From Elysia crispata (Eukaryota > Mollusca > Gastropoda > Plakobranchidae): 64,000 nt of DNA. Within the stretch, counting starts at the first letter, position 1. The number at the start of each line of letters is the position of its first letter. Below the pieces are notes generated by a model. The model was not told the origin of the DNA, ran no database searches, and saw only the letters and a list, made by a program, of their open reading frames with translations. The stretch is from positions 97,501-161,500 of the forward strand of contig JAWDGP010002132.1 of assembly GCA_033675545.1 (NCBI GenBank), given 5' to 3'. The position numbers and the translations under genes were made by a program. Positions 1-11,231 of this stretch are shown here, in pieces.

Positions 1-118
1 TTTAAATGAAAACTGAGGCCAGCTAGTTATACCTGTATGTACCTGTATGATGAGTGTGTGAAGAATTGTACGGATTTTCATACCTTCCTTATGCTGTTCC
101 CTTTAGCACTATCCTTTC

Positions 119-581
<463 letters not shown>

Positions 582-632
582 GTCCTCCCTTTTTTCCTCG
601 TTTGTAACTCTTCTTATATTTATATCTTGAAC

Positions 633-1695
633 CAACTGAGTTTGTCCACAACCAACTCATTTTGTCTACTACCAACCCAGTTTGTCCACTACCAACTCGT
701 TTTGTCCACAACCAACTCATTTTGTCTACGACCAACCCAGTTTGTCCACTACCAACTCATTTTGTCAACAACCAACTCATTTTGTCCACTACCAACTCAT
801 TTTGTCAACAACCAACTCATTTTGTCTACAACCAACTCATTTGGAAACTACGAATTCAGTTTGTCCACTACCAACTCAGTTCGTCTACTACCAACTCAGT
901 TTGTTCACTAACAATTCAGTTTGTCCACTACCAACTCAGATTGTTCAGAACCAACTTAGTTTGTCCACTACCAACTCAGTTTGTCCACTACCAACTCAGT
1001 TTGTCCACTACCAACTAAGTTTGTCCGCTACCAATTCAGTTTGTTCACTAACAATTCAGTTTGTCCACTACCAACTCAGATTGTTCAGAACCAACTTAGT
1101 TTGTCCACTACCAACTCAGTTTGTCCACTACCAACTCAGTTTGTCCACTACCGACTCAGTTCGTCTACTACCAACTCAGTTTGTTCACTAACAATTCAGT
1201 TTGTCCAATACCAACTCAGATTGTTCAGAACCAACTTAGTTTGTCCACTACCAACTCAGTTTGTCCACTACCAACTCAGTTTGTCCACTACCAACTCAGC
1301 TAGTCCACTACCAATTCAGTTTGTCCACAACCAATTCAGTTTGTTCACTCACAATTCAGTTTGTCCACTACCAACTCAGATTGTTCAGAACCAATTCAGT
1401 TTGTCCACTACCAACTCAGATCAGATTGTTCAAAACCAACTTATTTTGTCCACTACCAACTCAGTTTGTCCACTACCAATTCAGTTTGTCCACAACCAAT
1501 TCAGTTTGTTCACTACCAACTCAGATTGTTCACAACCTACTTAGTTTGTCCGCAACTAACTCAGTTTATCCACTACCAACTCAGATTGTTCACAACCAAC
1601 TAAGTTTGTTTACAACCAACTCAATTTGTCCACTACCAACTCAGCTTGTTCCCTGCTACCTCAGTTTGTCCTCTGCTCATTCACTTTATCCACTT
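633..1695 (+). repeat. 20-bp minisatellite, about 53 copies
   Basis: Tandem unit close to CAACTCAGTTTGTCCACTAC, with point variants (TTGTTCA, TTGTCAACA, AATTCAG). Because 20 is not a multiple of 3, the array cycles through all frames every 60 bases. The unit lacks stops, so long repetitive reading frames appear in every plus frame and should not be annotated as protein. The right end runs into the polypyrimidine tract of the 3' splice site used by the exon at 1708. Confidence 0.95.
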
Positions 1696-1707
1696 CCACC
1701 TCTTCAG

Positions 1708-1861
1708 GGAACCACAGTAAGTTTCAGCTCAACCCTGCAGCTGAATGCCCAGGTCGGGTCAATGAACAACACGCTCGCCCGTGCCTTCTCCAGGCAGAAC
1801 CCACTGATGAGGCGCGTGTGTACCAGGAACAAGTACTATGATACCAGAGTCCAGGGAGAGA
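1708..1861 (+). CDS. Penultimate exon of an unrecognised gene (5' part outside window or unidentified)
   Basis: I do not recognise the family. The stretch is bounded by a good 3' splice site (pyrimidine-rich tract ending TCTTCAG at 1707) and a donor A|GTATGT at 1862. It has 51 codons plus one base. The encoded segment starts GTTVSFSSTLQLNAQ and contains LMRRVCTRNKYYDTRV, with one cysteine and several arginines. The leftover base A joins in phase with the two bases that open the exon at 3390, giving an uninterrupted product across a 1.5-kb repeat-filled intron. Base composition is clearly richer and less repetitive than the arrays on both sides, which supports coding. Upstream exons are not visible because the window starts in microsatellite. 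The phase-compatible pair is what the sequence shows; that it is a real gene is inference. Confidence 0.55.
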
Positions 1862-1868
1862 GTATGTG

Positions 1869-2012
1869 GATTCTTCTTCTTCTTCTTCTTCTTCTTCTTC
1901 TTCTTCTTCTTCTTCTTCTTCTTCTTCTTCTTCTTCTTCTTCTTCTTCTTCTTCTTCTTCTTCTTCTTCTTCTTCTTCTTCTTCTTCTTTTTCTTCTTCT
2001 TCTTTTTCTTTT
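1869..2012 (+). repeat. (TTC)n microsatellite
   Basis: About 40 consecutive TTC/CTT triplets, degrading into TTTTTC and CTCCTCC at the right end. It starts a few bases after the donor of the 1708-1861 exon, so it occupies the 5' end of that intron. Poly-Ser, poly-Leu and poly-Lys frames here are artefacts. Confidence 0.97.
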
Positions 2013-2639
2013 TCTCCTCCTCCTCCAACTCCTCCCCATTCTTCTTGTTCCTCTTCCTATTCCATCATTCCTTTCTTCCAGCTTTTGATCATCTCACTCA
2101 GTTATCTAGTCTTGCTTTTTAAGAAAATGGAGGATGGGTAGGAAGGCTGTGACGTCAGTGCCTGTTTTGTTTATTGAACTGACAATGTTTGTGAAGATTT
2201 CACCCACTCCATGTTTAGGTCATGTACGTCCCTCTAGACCAACAAGTCAAACAGGGTTTCATGCAGTCCATCTGAAAGAATTGCAAATTCAATATTTGTA
2301 TAGATCTCTTATATGCCACGAATGAAGAATAGTTGGTTGCTCGTGGAATATCTGACTCCCATGGCGGGATGTTGGAGATACGTACAGTTTGATGACATCT
2401 GCCGTATATTTCAAGTTTGCCTCATGTGAAATACGTAAAGAACAGGCTATATAATTATGTGATTCGCATTTTACGACCTGATTTGTTCCAGGCAATCTTA
2501 TAGCGAGAAAGCGATCAGATTTTTTCTTCAATTGATAGAATTTTACGTAAAATCTCAACTTAAGATTTCTTTAGATGATAACAAATTTAGTGGATTGATT
2601 TCGGAAGTGAAATAAAATTTAAGATATCGACTTCCTCAT

Positions 2640-3388
2640 CGTCAAACTGTCAACGTACATGTATCTCAAATGCATCTTATGTATCTCGTGTGACTTGTTA
2701 TCTTATGTATCTCGTGTATCTTGTTTAACGTATGAATCTCATGTATATCTTGTGTCTATTACGTATCTCGCGTATCTTGTTTATGGTACGTACCTCGTGT
2801 GTCTTGTTTATCTTGTATAGCTCGTGTATTTTGTTTTATCGTTTCTCGTGGATCTTGTTTATCGTATGAATCTCATGTGTTTTGTGTGTCGTATGTATCT
2901 CGGGTATTTTGTTCACCGTATCTCGTGTATCTTGTTTATCGTATGTATCTCATGTATTTTGTTTATCGTATGTATCTCGAGTATTTTGTTCATCGCATCT
3001 CGTGTATCTTGTTTATCGTGAGCAATTTTTTATCGTTTATCTTGTTTATCTTATATATCTCGTGCAGCTTGTTTATCTTATCTATCTCGTGTATCTTGTG
3101 AATCCTATGTACCTCGTGAATATCTCGTGTATTTTATGTATCTCGTGTATCTTGTTTATCGTATGTATCTCATGTATTTTGTTTATCGTATGTATCTCGA
3201 GTATTTTGTTCATCGTATCTCGTGTATCTTGTTTATCGTGTGCAATTTTTTATCGTATGTATCTCGTTCATCTTGTTTATCTTAAATATCTCGTGTAGCT
3301 TGTTTATCTTATCTATCCCGTGTATCTTGTGAATATGTACCTCGTGAATATCTCGTGTATTTTATGTATCTCGTGTATCTTCTCCCCA
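2640..3388 (+). repeat. Degenerate minisatellite with TATCTCGTGTATCTTGTTTA-like units
   Basis: Diverged repeats of TATCTCGTGTATCTTGTTTATCG-type sequence, roughly 20-30 bp per unit. A larger duplicated block is visible: about 2936-3120 resembles 3140-3370. The last unit blends into TCTTCTCCCCAG, the 3' splice site of the terminal exon at 3390, so the array ends exactly at an intron/exon junction. Confidence 0.85.
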
Positions 3389-3389
3389 G

Positions 3390-3655
3390 CCGTGGAGGGA
3401 GAGGAGACGCGCCTCATCAAGACCTTGGCCGCTGAGAATCAGGTGGAGATAACCTTCCCCGTGGTTTCCAGACAACGAGATGCACGCCGTAACCGGGGCA
3501 ACAGGAGAGGGCGTGGCGGCAGGAGGGGTAACAGGAGAGGAGGGAGACGGGGAGGCAGAAGGGGAGAGAGGCCAGGGCGTGGTGCTAGAGGCCAGAGGAG
3601 AGGTAGGCGCCAAGGCCGCAGAAACAGGAACAGAGGAACAGTCCTGGAGGAATAA
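3390..3655 (+). CDS. Terminal exon of the unrecognised gene, with an Arg/Gly-rich basic tail
   Basis: This exon follows a TCTTCTCCCCAG acceptor and carries 88 codons including a TAA stop at 3653-3655. The first part (VEGEETRLIKTLAAENQVE, then ITFPVVSRQRD) is ordinary mixed sequence. The last ~50 residues are almost entirely R, G and N, with RRG, RGG and GRR motifs, for example RRGRGGRRGNRRGG. Such tails occur in RNA-binding proteins (RGG boxes, PRMT targets) and, if the protein were secreted, could bind polyanions; the sequence does not decide between these. GC content is far above the surroundings. Join with 1708-1861: A|CC gives Thr, in phase. No family is recognised and no signal peptide is visible in these two exons. 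Confidence 0.6.
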
Positions 3656-3656
3656 A
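3651..3656 (+). terminator. Candidate polyadenylation signal overlapping the stop codon
   Basis: AATAAA at 3651-3656 contains the TAA stop (3653-3655) of the RG-tail gene. A GT-rich stretch (TGTTGTGTTTCCTTGTGAG) follows at 3659-3677, where a downstream element would lie. If used, the 3'UTR would be only about 10-25 nt. Confidence 0.45.
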
Positions 3657-3689
3657 CTGTTGTGTTTCCTTGTGAGCTGTCGGGCATAG

Positions 3690-4935
3690 TGGTTAAAGAA
3701 AAATACAGATTGAACGATTGTCTATGAGTGAAGTGAAAATATAAACACGGGTCATGATGTTAACACCAAAACTGGCTATCGAGAGATAAGTTGGGCAGGG
3801 GATAGGACATCTTACAGCTCTTTGATAGTCTAGGGTTTGGTGGAACAGATAAGTGGTGCAGGGGATAAACATCTTGCATTTCATTGATAGTCTGTGTTCA
3901 TGGGGCAGGCGATATGACATGATAGTAAACATCTCTTTGATCAATGATAATGATAGTCCAGCTTATGATGTGGCCAGGGATAGAATATTTGTTGTGACGT
4001 TATTGCTTCAGGGAAAGCTTTGTCCAGGTCGCTGGGACCAATGAGAGTAGAGACGGGAGGTTCACCCCATTTTTCTCGACAGCTCCATAATTTTCTTGTT
4101 TTATTCTGAGCGTGTTGTTGTTTCGTTTCATTCAATAACACATGATTCCGCGTTTATACACTTTTCACCAATCCTTAAATTTTCGTGGATTTTCGGTGTA
4201 TTTGTTGCTGATTTTGCTTTTCAAAAGCTTTTTTTTATTTATATAAAAACATTTTTTTACCTTTCATCTTATGTAAAATGGCATGAATATTAGATTGAGA
4301 AACATTTCATTTGTATTATAATATTACCTCAAGATATTGTTGGATTTTTTTTGTATACGTCTATTCAATACTTTTGTTGTTATATTTATGATATGTACTG
4401 AATATCTTCACAACTCAAAAAAGTTCATTACTTCATTTAAATGATTTTTATTGAGATTGAACAATAATTGACTATGATTCATGACTAGCACTGTAAGCGA
4501 TTGTAACTTTTAATGCATTTTTGCTTTGGCTTTACATGATTCAAAATAATTATAAATTAAAAAAAAAGCAAACAATAAAATGCTTCTTGGTGAATTTTGT
4601 CCTTTGAGTGTCAGATCAAGTGCAAGTTATTCACCCATCCGTCTCAGTTGATTGAACTACTGTTTCTAATGTGTGTGACCCATATCAATTTCATTAAATT
4701 AAGTTGATTTAAAATATTAAAGAAAAAATGCTATAGAAGAAAGCATCAGAAATTGACTAGAAACATAAAATAATAGCAAAAATATAAACCAGTGTTCCTC
4801 CCAACCTTCACCGTGATAGTATGTAAACCTGGTATCTGGGGGAGGGGGGAGTGGACATTCCTCACTGGGTGAGGGGGAGCTCTTCACTGACGGAGGTTTT
4901 ACGCAGTGTTTTGTTAAGACATACATCTTAGTTGT
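3690..4935. other. Intergenic, no gene seen
   Basis: AT-rich DNA with stop codons in all frames. The only structure is a short internal similarity near 3775-3920 (GGGGATA...CATCTT...TGATAGTCTA recurs about three times), suggesting an old ~65-bp tandem repeat. Confidence 0.6.
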
Positions 4936-4937
4936 GT

Positions 4938-4941
4938 TTGA

Positions 4942-4990
<49 letters not shown>

Positions 4991-5060
4991 GCTGCTGCTG
5001 CTGCTGTTGTTGTTGTTGTTGTTGCTGTTGTTGTTGTTGTTTTGGAATCTGTTGTTGCTG
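4938..5060 (+). repeat. (TTG)n microsatellite with TGC variants
   Basis: About 35 TTG/GTT triplets with an inner TGCTGCTGC block, decaying to TTGTTATTTTTG. It ends about 100 bp before a tRNA-like sequence, the same microsatellite-plus-SINE pairing seen elsewhere in the window. Confidence 0.95.
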
Positions 5061-5164
5061 TTGTTATTTTTGTTGTATGGTTTTTGTTTTTGTTACATCC
5101 TTTGCTGTTTTTTTAATTACGATTATTACTATTCTTTTTAAATCACAAAGGACGTTCTGAGAGT

Positions 5165-5245
5165 AAAGTAGCGGCCACACCGGCTATTGGATAGGATTTC
5201 AGACGTGAATTAGACTGTTCTGGATTCGAATCCTGACCGAATATT
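5165..5245 (+). mobile_element. tRNA-like head of a SINE
   Basis: GGATTCGAATCC at about 5222 is a good RNA polymerase III B box (GGTTCGANTCC). About 45 bp upstream, CGGCTATTGGATAGGAT resembles a D-arm/A-box region. It does not fold as a complete tRNA by eye and lies next to a (TTG)n tract, which suits a tRNA-derived SINE fragment rather than a tRNA gene. No target-site duplication was found. Confidence 0.45.
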
Positions 5246-5507
5246 GCCGCAAAAGTGTTTGTGCGGAAATGAAATTTAACAAGTTTGTCTTTTAATAATT
5301 GTTAAGCATAATTCAGATCTTGCATGAATTGATACCACTTTAAACTAGAGATAAAAGCCTGCTGAGAAAAAACCTTTTATGTATGCTAATATGAATGATA
5401 GCAATAATTGTAGTTTTGGTAATTTGGTTCCTCAAAGTTTTTTATAGGGAGTTAGCTATAGTATCAATACCCAATAAAGAGCTGAGGCAAACTCTGTGAA
5501 AATAAAA

Positions 5508-6325
5508 GAGGAGTTTACTCAGTGAGGTGCAGTTCTATAGGACTCCTGGGAGTTTGTGGGAGACCACGGGAGGTCCTGGAAGAGGAGTTTACTCAGTGAG
5601 GTACAGCTTTATAGGACTCCTGGGAGTTTGTGGGAGACCACGGGAGGTCCTGGAAGAGGAGTTTACTCAGTGAGGTACAGTTTCATAGGACTCCTGGGAG
5701 TTTGTGGGAGACCACGGGAGGTCCTGGAAGAGGAGTTTACTCAGTGAGGTACAGTTTCATAGGACTCCTGGGAGTTTGTGGGAGACCACGGGAGGTCCTG
5801 GAAGAGGAGTTTACTCAGTGAGGTACAGTTTCATAGGACTCCTGGGAGTTTGTGGGAGACCACGGGAGGTCCTGGAAGAGGAGTTTACTCAGTGAGGTAT
5901 AGTTTTATAGGACTCCTGGGAGTTTGTGGGAGACCACGGGAGGTCCTGGAAGAGGAGTTTACTCAGTGAGGTATAGTTTTATAGGACTCCTGGGAGTTTG
6001 TGGGAGACCACGGGAGATCCTGGAAGAGGAGTTTACTCAGTGAGGTATAGTTTTATAGGACTCCTGGGAGTTTGTGGGAGACCACGGGAGGTCCTGGAAG
6101 AGGAGTTTACTCAGTGAGGTATAGTTTTATAGGACTCCTGGGAGTTTGTGGGAGACCACGGGAGGTCCTGGAAGAGGAGTTTACTCAGTGAGGTATAGTT
6201 TTATAGGACTCCTGGGAGTTTGTGGTAGACCACGGGAGGTCCTGGAAGAGGAGTTTACTCAGTGAGGTATAGTTTTATAGGACTCCTGGGAGTTTGTGGG
6301 AGACCACGGGAGGTCTTGGAAGGGT
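5508..6325 (+). repeat. 74-bp minisatellite, about 11 nearly identical copies
   Basis: The unit contains GAGGAGTTTACTCAGTGAGG, ATAGGACTCCTGGGAGTTTG and GAGACCACGGGAGGTCCTG. Copies differ at only a few positions: ACAG then ATAG, CTTTA/TTTCA/TTTTA near the middle, and one GATCC and one GGTAGACC variant. The first half of the array uses 'TACAGTTTCAT' and the second half 'TATAGTTTTAT', so variants spread in blocks. The 63-codon reading frames at 74-bp offsets are not genes; 74 is not a multiple of 3. Confidence 0.97.
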
Positions 6326-6329
6326 CTAA

Positions 6330-7290
6330 AAGGTCCTGAGATGTCCCGGGAAGTCCTGGGAGGACCTGCTCTGACGACGTTTTTGTGTTGAGCTAATAAG
6401 TCTTACTGTAGGTCATTACCAATTGGTCAATAAAATCCTTCCTGTGATAGGGAAAAAAAACTGACCTATACAAGTCATTCACAGCATGGTCGTAATATGG
6501 AGAATGCTGTATAGTGTAAAGAAGGGAATATATAGGCTCATTGACGGTAATACCGACTGGGTTTTAGCATGTATCACGAACTCACGAGCTACCATCGTAG
6601 TATAAGGTGTTATCGAAGAGCCTTGCCCACCTGAGGTACCCGGTTCTGTTGGCGCAGGAGCAGCTGTTGGTAGGACGCCTGTTAGAAGATGAAAGGTTTT
6701 CACAGCTCATGTGGTCAATGGAGAACTAATGAGCTATACAAAATAATATTGTAAATAATAATTTGAGACCTAATCCTGTGAAAAGGCAAAACTGTTTTCA
6801 GAAGTGAGTGTACATTCTTTTAGAGACATAAAGTGTATAAGAAAAAGTCACCCTGAATCATAAGTAATGCTCTTCAGAATATATTTTTCAAAAGTAAGCA
6901 CGTTAGTTATAAACAAGAAGAAAATGTATTTGTTTTTAGTTTATCCATGAAGCTCAACCAAATAAGAGTTCTGAAACTGAGATTGACCCTAAAAGTGACC
7001 CATAGCCGAAATATTAAGAGAAGAGGGGGAGGGGGTGCTTTTTGGTTTGTTTTGTTTTGTTATCAGTGTGTTTTGCGTTAATGTATTCATGCTTTTTCTC
7101 CATAGAAGCCTTCAAACAGTTTCCATCATAATGAAGTAAAAGCAGTAACTCTCGCTGCATTATCAGACGCCCATGTATTACTGTCTGTCGCTCTGGTTCT
7201 CCTCTCTTTGTTTCCCTCTTATGTCCTTCAGTACAGACTAGCGAACATCTCGAGTGATCTTCTCTGGTCAAAGTAGTGGACGCGTCAAAA
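6330..7290. other. Intergenic, no gene supported
   Basis: Mixed-composition DNA. A minus-strand stretch near 6590-6678 (Pro/Thr/Ala-rich, preceded by an acceptor-like TCTTCTAACAG) could be part of an exon, but no convincing donor or family match was found. Confidence 0.4.
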
Positions 7291-7294
7291 TTCG

Positions 7295-7660
7295 ACAGAT
7301 TGCGACTTCGCTGCTAGGACACTTCCTTGATTGAATTACGAGTTTAGAATACATGTATTCACTGCTAGGATACGTCCTTCATTGAACTACGAGTTTAGAA
7401 TACATGTATTCGCTGCTAGGATACGTCCTTCATTGAATTACGTGTTTAGAATAAACGTTTTCGCTACTGGGTTATTTACTTGATTGAATTACAAGTTTAG
7501 AATACATGTATTCGCTGATAGGATACGGCCTTGATGAATTACGAGTTTAGAATATATGTATTTGCTTCGGGAATACTTCTTTGATTGAATTACGAGTTTA
7601 AAATACTTGTATTTGCTGCAAAAATACTTCCTTGATTGAATTACGAGATACTTCTTTGAT
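7295..7660 (+). repeat. Degenerate ~57-bp tandem repeat, six to seven copies
   Basis: Recurring GAATTACGAGTTTAGAATAC and ATGTATTCGCTGCTAGGATA blocks, spaced about 55-60 bp. Copies diverge and shorten toward the right end, where only the GATTGAATTACGAG part is left. The divergence suggests an older array than the neighbouring 74-bp one. Confidence 0.85.
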
Positions 7661-8525
7661 TGAGAAGAGTTTCATCAGAGGAGTCAACGCTCGCGACATT
7701 ACTCAAATCTCAGTTAATTGTACAGTGATATCCCTTAGTTTCATTTGAATCTCGAAAATCTGACAGTGATTCATCAAGCTAAGCGCTGCGCATTATAATC
7801 ACGATGAAAACAGTTGGTACTATTGTATGGGCGTGTCTCAGTAGCTAAGTGTCGACACTTGACCCTCAGTTTGCGTGACAAGGCGTCAGCATCAATGCAG
7901 GACAGAATTGCAGAAACGTTCTCGGTACCACTTCAAGTGGTCTACTAAGCTGGAGTCATTGCAGCGCTAAATCATATACTGATCTGTTTATTATCAAGCT
8001 TGGTGTTAGGTCCAATCAAATATTACCATCTTTGTTGCCTCTTTATGCTCCCTTTCAGCACGACTTGTCTCACAGATCTATCGTGTACCCTCAAGCACAA
8101 TACACCCGCACAGACAGACACACAGACACACACACACTCACCCTGCCCCTCTGGTTCTGGTCTACAAGTTTCCGTGCGCGTCTCTCAACACCTGAAAGGA
8201 AAACACTTGAAACAATGACGTGTTTCTCTATGGGGTCTGGTAGAAATATAGAAATATGTGTGAGTCTCTCATGTCTTTCGGTCGTAGAAATTGTTTAGTT
8301 TTGTTACTTACAGACAAAAGATCGTGTCCTTCGAGAGTGACGTCATATCTCACTATTTGTTCAACAAAACTGCAGCAACAGGTCGGGGAGAACGCAATGA
8401 TAGAGGGGAAAAAATACTTTTATCTAGCTAAGCTTCAAGCAAACATTAACCGATTTAAGTTTGTTAAGGCAGTCGATGGGGGCAGGGGCGGGCAGGTGAG
8501 GGCAGGAACCACTGTGCAAGTTTAC

Positions 8526-8718
8526 CCAGACTAATAGTACAAGGAATGGAACTTAAGACAACAATCCCTGCGGTAATGGCGAAATCAGCACCAACTTTAT
8601 TTGAGGAGGAAGACTTGCAGGCCAGCGTTCTGGTCCAGCTTTGATTGAAATGTGGAGAACCTAGATCTTCAAAGATAGAGCACATAACAGTTCCCGGAAA
8701 TCTGAAAGTCGAATTAAC
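8526..8718 (-). CDS. Candidate orphan exon, unrecognised
   Basis: On the minus strand an acceptor-like TTTTTCTAAGACTCAG precedes 64 open codons plus one base, followed by the good donor G|GTAAAC. The segment begins VNSTFRFPGTVMCSIFEDLG and contains WTRTLACKSSSSNKVGADF and IVVLSSIPCTISLG, with three cysteines and N-glycosylation sites. Codon content looks more protein-like than the neighbouring DNA. No partner exon in a matching phase was recognised on this strand nearby, so it could equally be a chance open stretch. Confidence 0.25.
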
Positions 8719-9184
8719 CTGAGTCTTAGAAAAATCAAGCAACAAAAACTTTTAGCGATCCAGGCATAACATCGGATTTTTTAAAAATATTCTGTAAGAT
8801 TGTTTGGTTAAGGGTTTTTTCAATAAAAAATACTTTTGTGACATTTTCTGTTTTCAGAATTTTGCGCCTATATTCTTGAACAATACAAGAACGTCTCATA
8901 TTTCCTTTGATGCAAGGCTCGATCAAATGGAATATGGGAAGACAGCATATTCTGTGCTTTCCCAATTTATTTCATATGTAAAAAGGCCTAAAGCTGCATT
9001 GCTTCACGGTATTTCATAGTTGCCCAAAAATTCGATTGTACTCGAAAATAAATCTAATGTTTAAGAGGATCTACAGCTTAATCGGATTTTCACAAAATTC
9101 GCTAACTATTCTCAGGCGTTGACTGTCAAAATGGTAACAGTGTTCAATGGTTCTCAAATGGTCCTAAAAATTAACCTTCATTAT

Positions 9185-10515
9185 TGGACAATCGCCCAGA
9201 GAATCCTCCACCAGAGATCCTGAACTGCTTGGGCTGCTCCAGGTGTCAGGACCATCGCCCAGGAAATCCTCCACCAGAGATCCTCAACTGATTGGGCTGC
9301 TGTAGGTATGAGGACAAACCTCCAGGGAATCCTCCACTAGAGATCCTGAACTGATTGGGCTGCTCTAGGTGTGAGGACCATCGCCCAGGGAATCCTCCAC
9401 CAGAAATAATAAACTGATTGGGCTGCTCCAGGTGTGAGGACCATCGCCCAGGGAATCCTCCACCAGAGATCCTGAACTGATTGGGCTGCTGTAGGTGTGA
9501 GGACAAACCACCAGGGAATCCTCCACTAGAGATTCTGAACTGATTGGGCTGTTCCAGCTGTGAGAACCATCCACCAGGGAATCCTCCACCAGAAATAGTA
9601 AACTGATTGGGCTGCTCCAACTGTGAGGACCATCCACCACGGAATCCTCCACCAGAAATAGTAAACTGATTGGGCTGCTCCAGGTGTGAGGACCATCGAC
9701 CAGGGAATCCTCCACTAGAGATCCTGAACTGATTGGGCTGCTCCAGGGGTGAGGACCATCCACCAGGGAATCCACCACCAGAATAAATAAACTGATTGGG
9801 CTGCTCCAACTGTGAGGAACATCCACCAGGGAATCCTCCACCAGAAAAAATAAACTGACTGGGCTGCTCTAGGTGTGAGTACCATCCACCAGGGAATCCT
9901 CCACCAGAAATAATAAACTGATTGGGCTGCTCCAGGTGTGAGGACCATCCACCAGGGAATCCTCCACCAGAAAAAATAAACTGATTGGGCTGCTCCAGCT
10001 GTGAGGACCATCCACCAGGGAATCCTCCATCAGAAATAATAAACTGATTGGGCTGCTCCAGGTGTGCGGATCATCGCCAGGGAATCCTCCACCAGAAATA
10101 ATAAACTGATTGGGCTGCTCCAGCTGTGAGGACCATCCACCACGGAATCCTCCACCAGAAATAGTAAACTGATTGGGCTGCTCCAGGTGTGAGGACCATC
10201 GACCAGGGAATCCTCCACTAGAGATCTTGAACTGATTGGGCTGCTCCAGGGGTGAGGACCATCCACCAGGGAATCCTCCACCACAAATAATAAACTGATT
10301 GGGCTGCTCCAGGTGTGCGGACCATCGAACAGGGAATCCTCCACCAGAAATAATAAACTGATTGGGCTGCTCCAACTGTGAGGAACATCCACCAGGGAAT
10401 CCTCCACCAGAAATAGTAAACTGGTTGGGCTGCTCCAGGTGTGAGGACCATCCACCAGGGAATCTTCCACCACAAATAATAAACTGATTTGGCTGCTCCA
10501 GCTGTGAGGACCATT
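9185..10515 (-). repeat. 63-bp minisatellite, about 21 copies, open in all three minus-strand frames
   Basis: The unit contains GATTGGGCTGCTCCAGGTGT, GAGGACCATCCACCAGGGAA and TCCTCCACCAGAAATAATAA. Because 63 is 21 codons, each minus-strand frame gives its own 21-residue repeat: one reads WSSHLEQPNQF...SGGGFPGG, the second GAAQSVYYFWWRIPWWM, the third WSSPISLLFLVEDSLVDGPH. All three staying open shows that openness follows from unit length and lack of stops, not from selection on one frame. Variant units (CACTAGAGATCC versus CACCAGAAATAA) recur in a mixed order. No signal peptide or splice structure was found. I treat it as satellite DNA, with a small chance that one frame is expressed. Confidence 0.9.
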
Positions 10516-10519
10516 TGCG

Positions 10520-11197
10520 TGAATTACAGGTGATTCTCACTACAAAAATCATAGCCTTCTTTTCAGCGTTTCTAAGGATCTTGACATAGATCAGGGGAAT
10601 AGAGAATAATTTGGTTTCCTGTAAGAACGCACTTTTCCTATTGGTCTAAGATTGTTTGCCAAAATACTTGTTCTCCCTTATTCCAGTCCAAACGTGTTTT
10701 ATGAAGGGCAGAGGAAAACAAGTACTTACGCGTTTGTTTATTTGGTTTAAAAAAATAATTAAAAAAAAATAAAAATAATGAGGGGAGTGATCGCTCTCGA
10801 CAGGACCGGAAAGAGATAATTATTATTAACAATTATGTCGGTTTAACCTTTTTCTATTTTTATCGTTAGCGCAGCACGTGACGTCATATCCTTCTGATTT
10901 TTATTTGGTTTAGGATGAGGTCTGTCGAAGTTGTTTTTTTTTCTTTTTGGTTTGTTTCATTTTTTTAAAACCATTTCTGCCCCTAGTTTTCTAGATTTAT
11001 TATGGTATGTTTGCCTCTTGTTATTTATTTTCATTTCTCTATTTTGTTTTGTTGGGTCCATTTTAATTTGGCTCTGTTTCATTTTTTTTTAGGGGGAGGG
11101 GTGTTTTTGTTGGGTTTTTTTTCTTAAGTTGTTTTTTTGTTTGTTTGTTTGTTTTGTTTTTTTTTGGGGGGGGTTGTTTTTGTCTTTGTTTTTTTTT

Positions 11198-11231
<34 letters not shown>

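Noticed and set aside
633-1695. Long repetitive reading frames through the 20-bp array
   Set aside because: The unit has no stops and cycles through all frames every 60 bases; no start context or splice logic.
1866-2141. Poly-Ser/Leu/Phe/Lys/Arg reading frames
   Set aside because: They are the different frames and strands of a (TTC)n microsatellite.
5165-5245. A functional tRNA gene
   Set aside because: B box is good but no complete cloverleaf is visible; a SINE head is more likely.
5556-5969. Series of 63-codon frames offset by 74 bp
   Set aside because: Each is one window on the same minisatellite; the unit length breaks the frame.
6590-6678. Minus-strand Pro/Thr/Ala-rich exon-like stretch
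   Set aside because: Acceptor-like border but no good donor, no family, too short to support.
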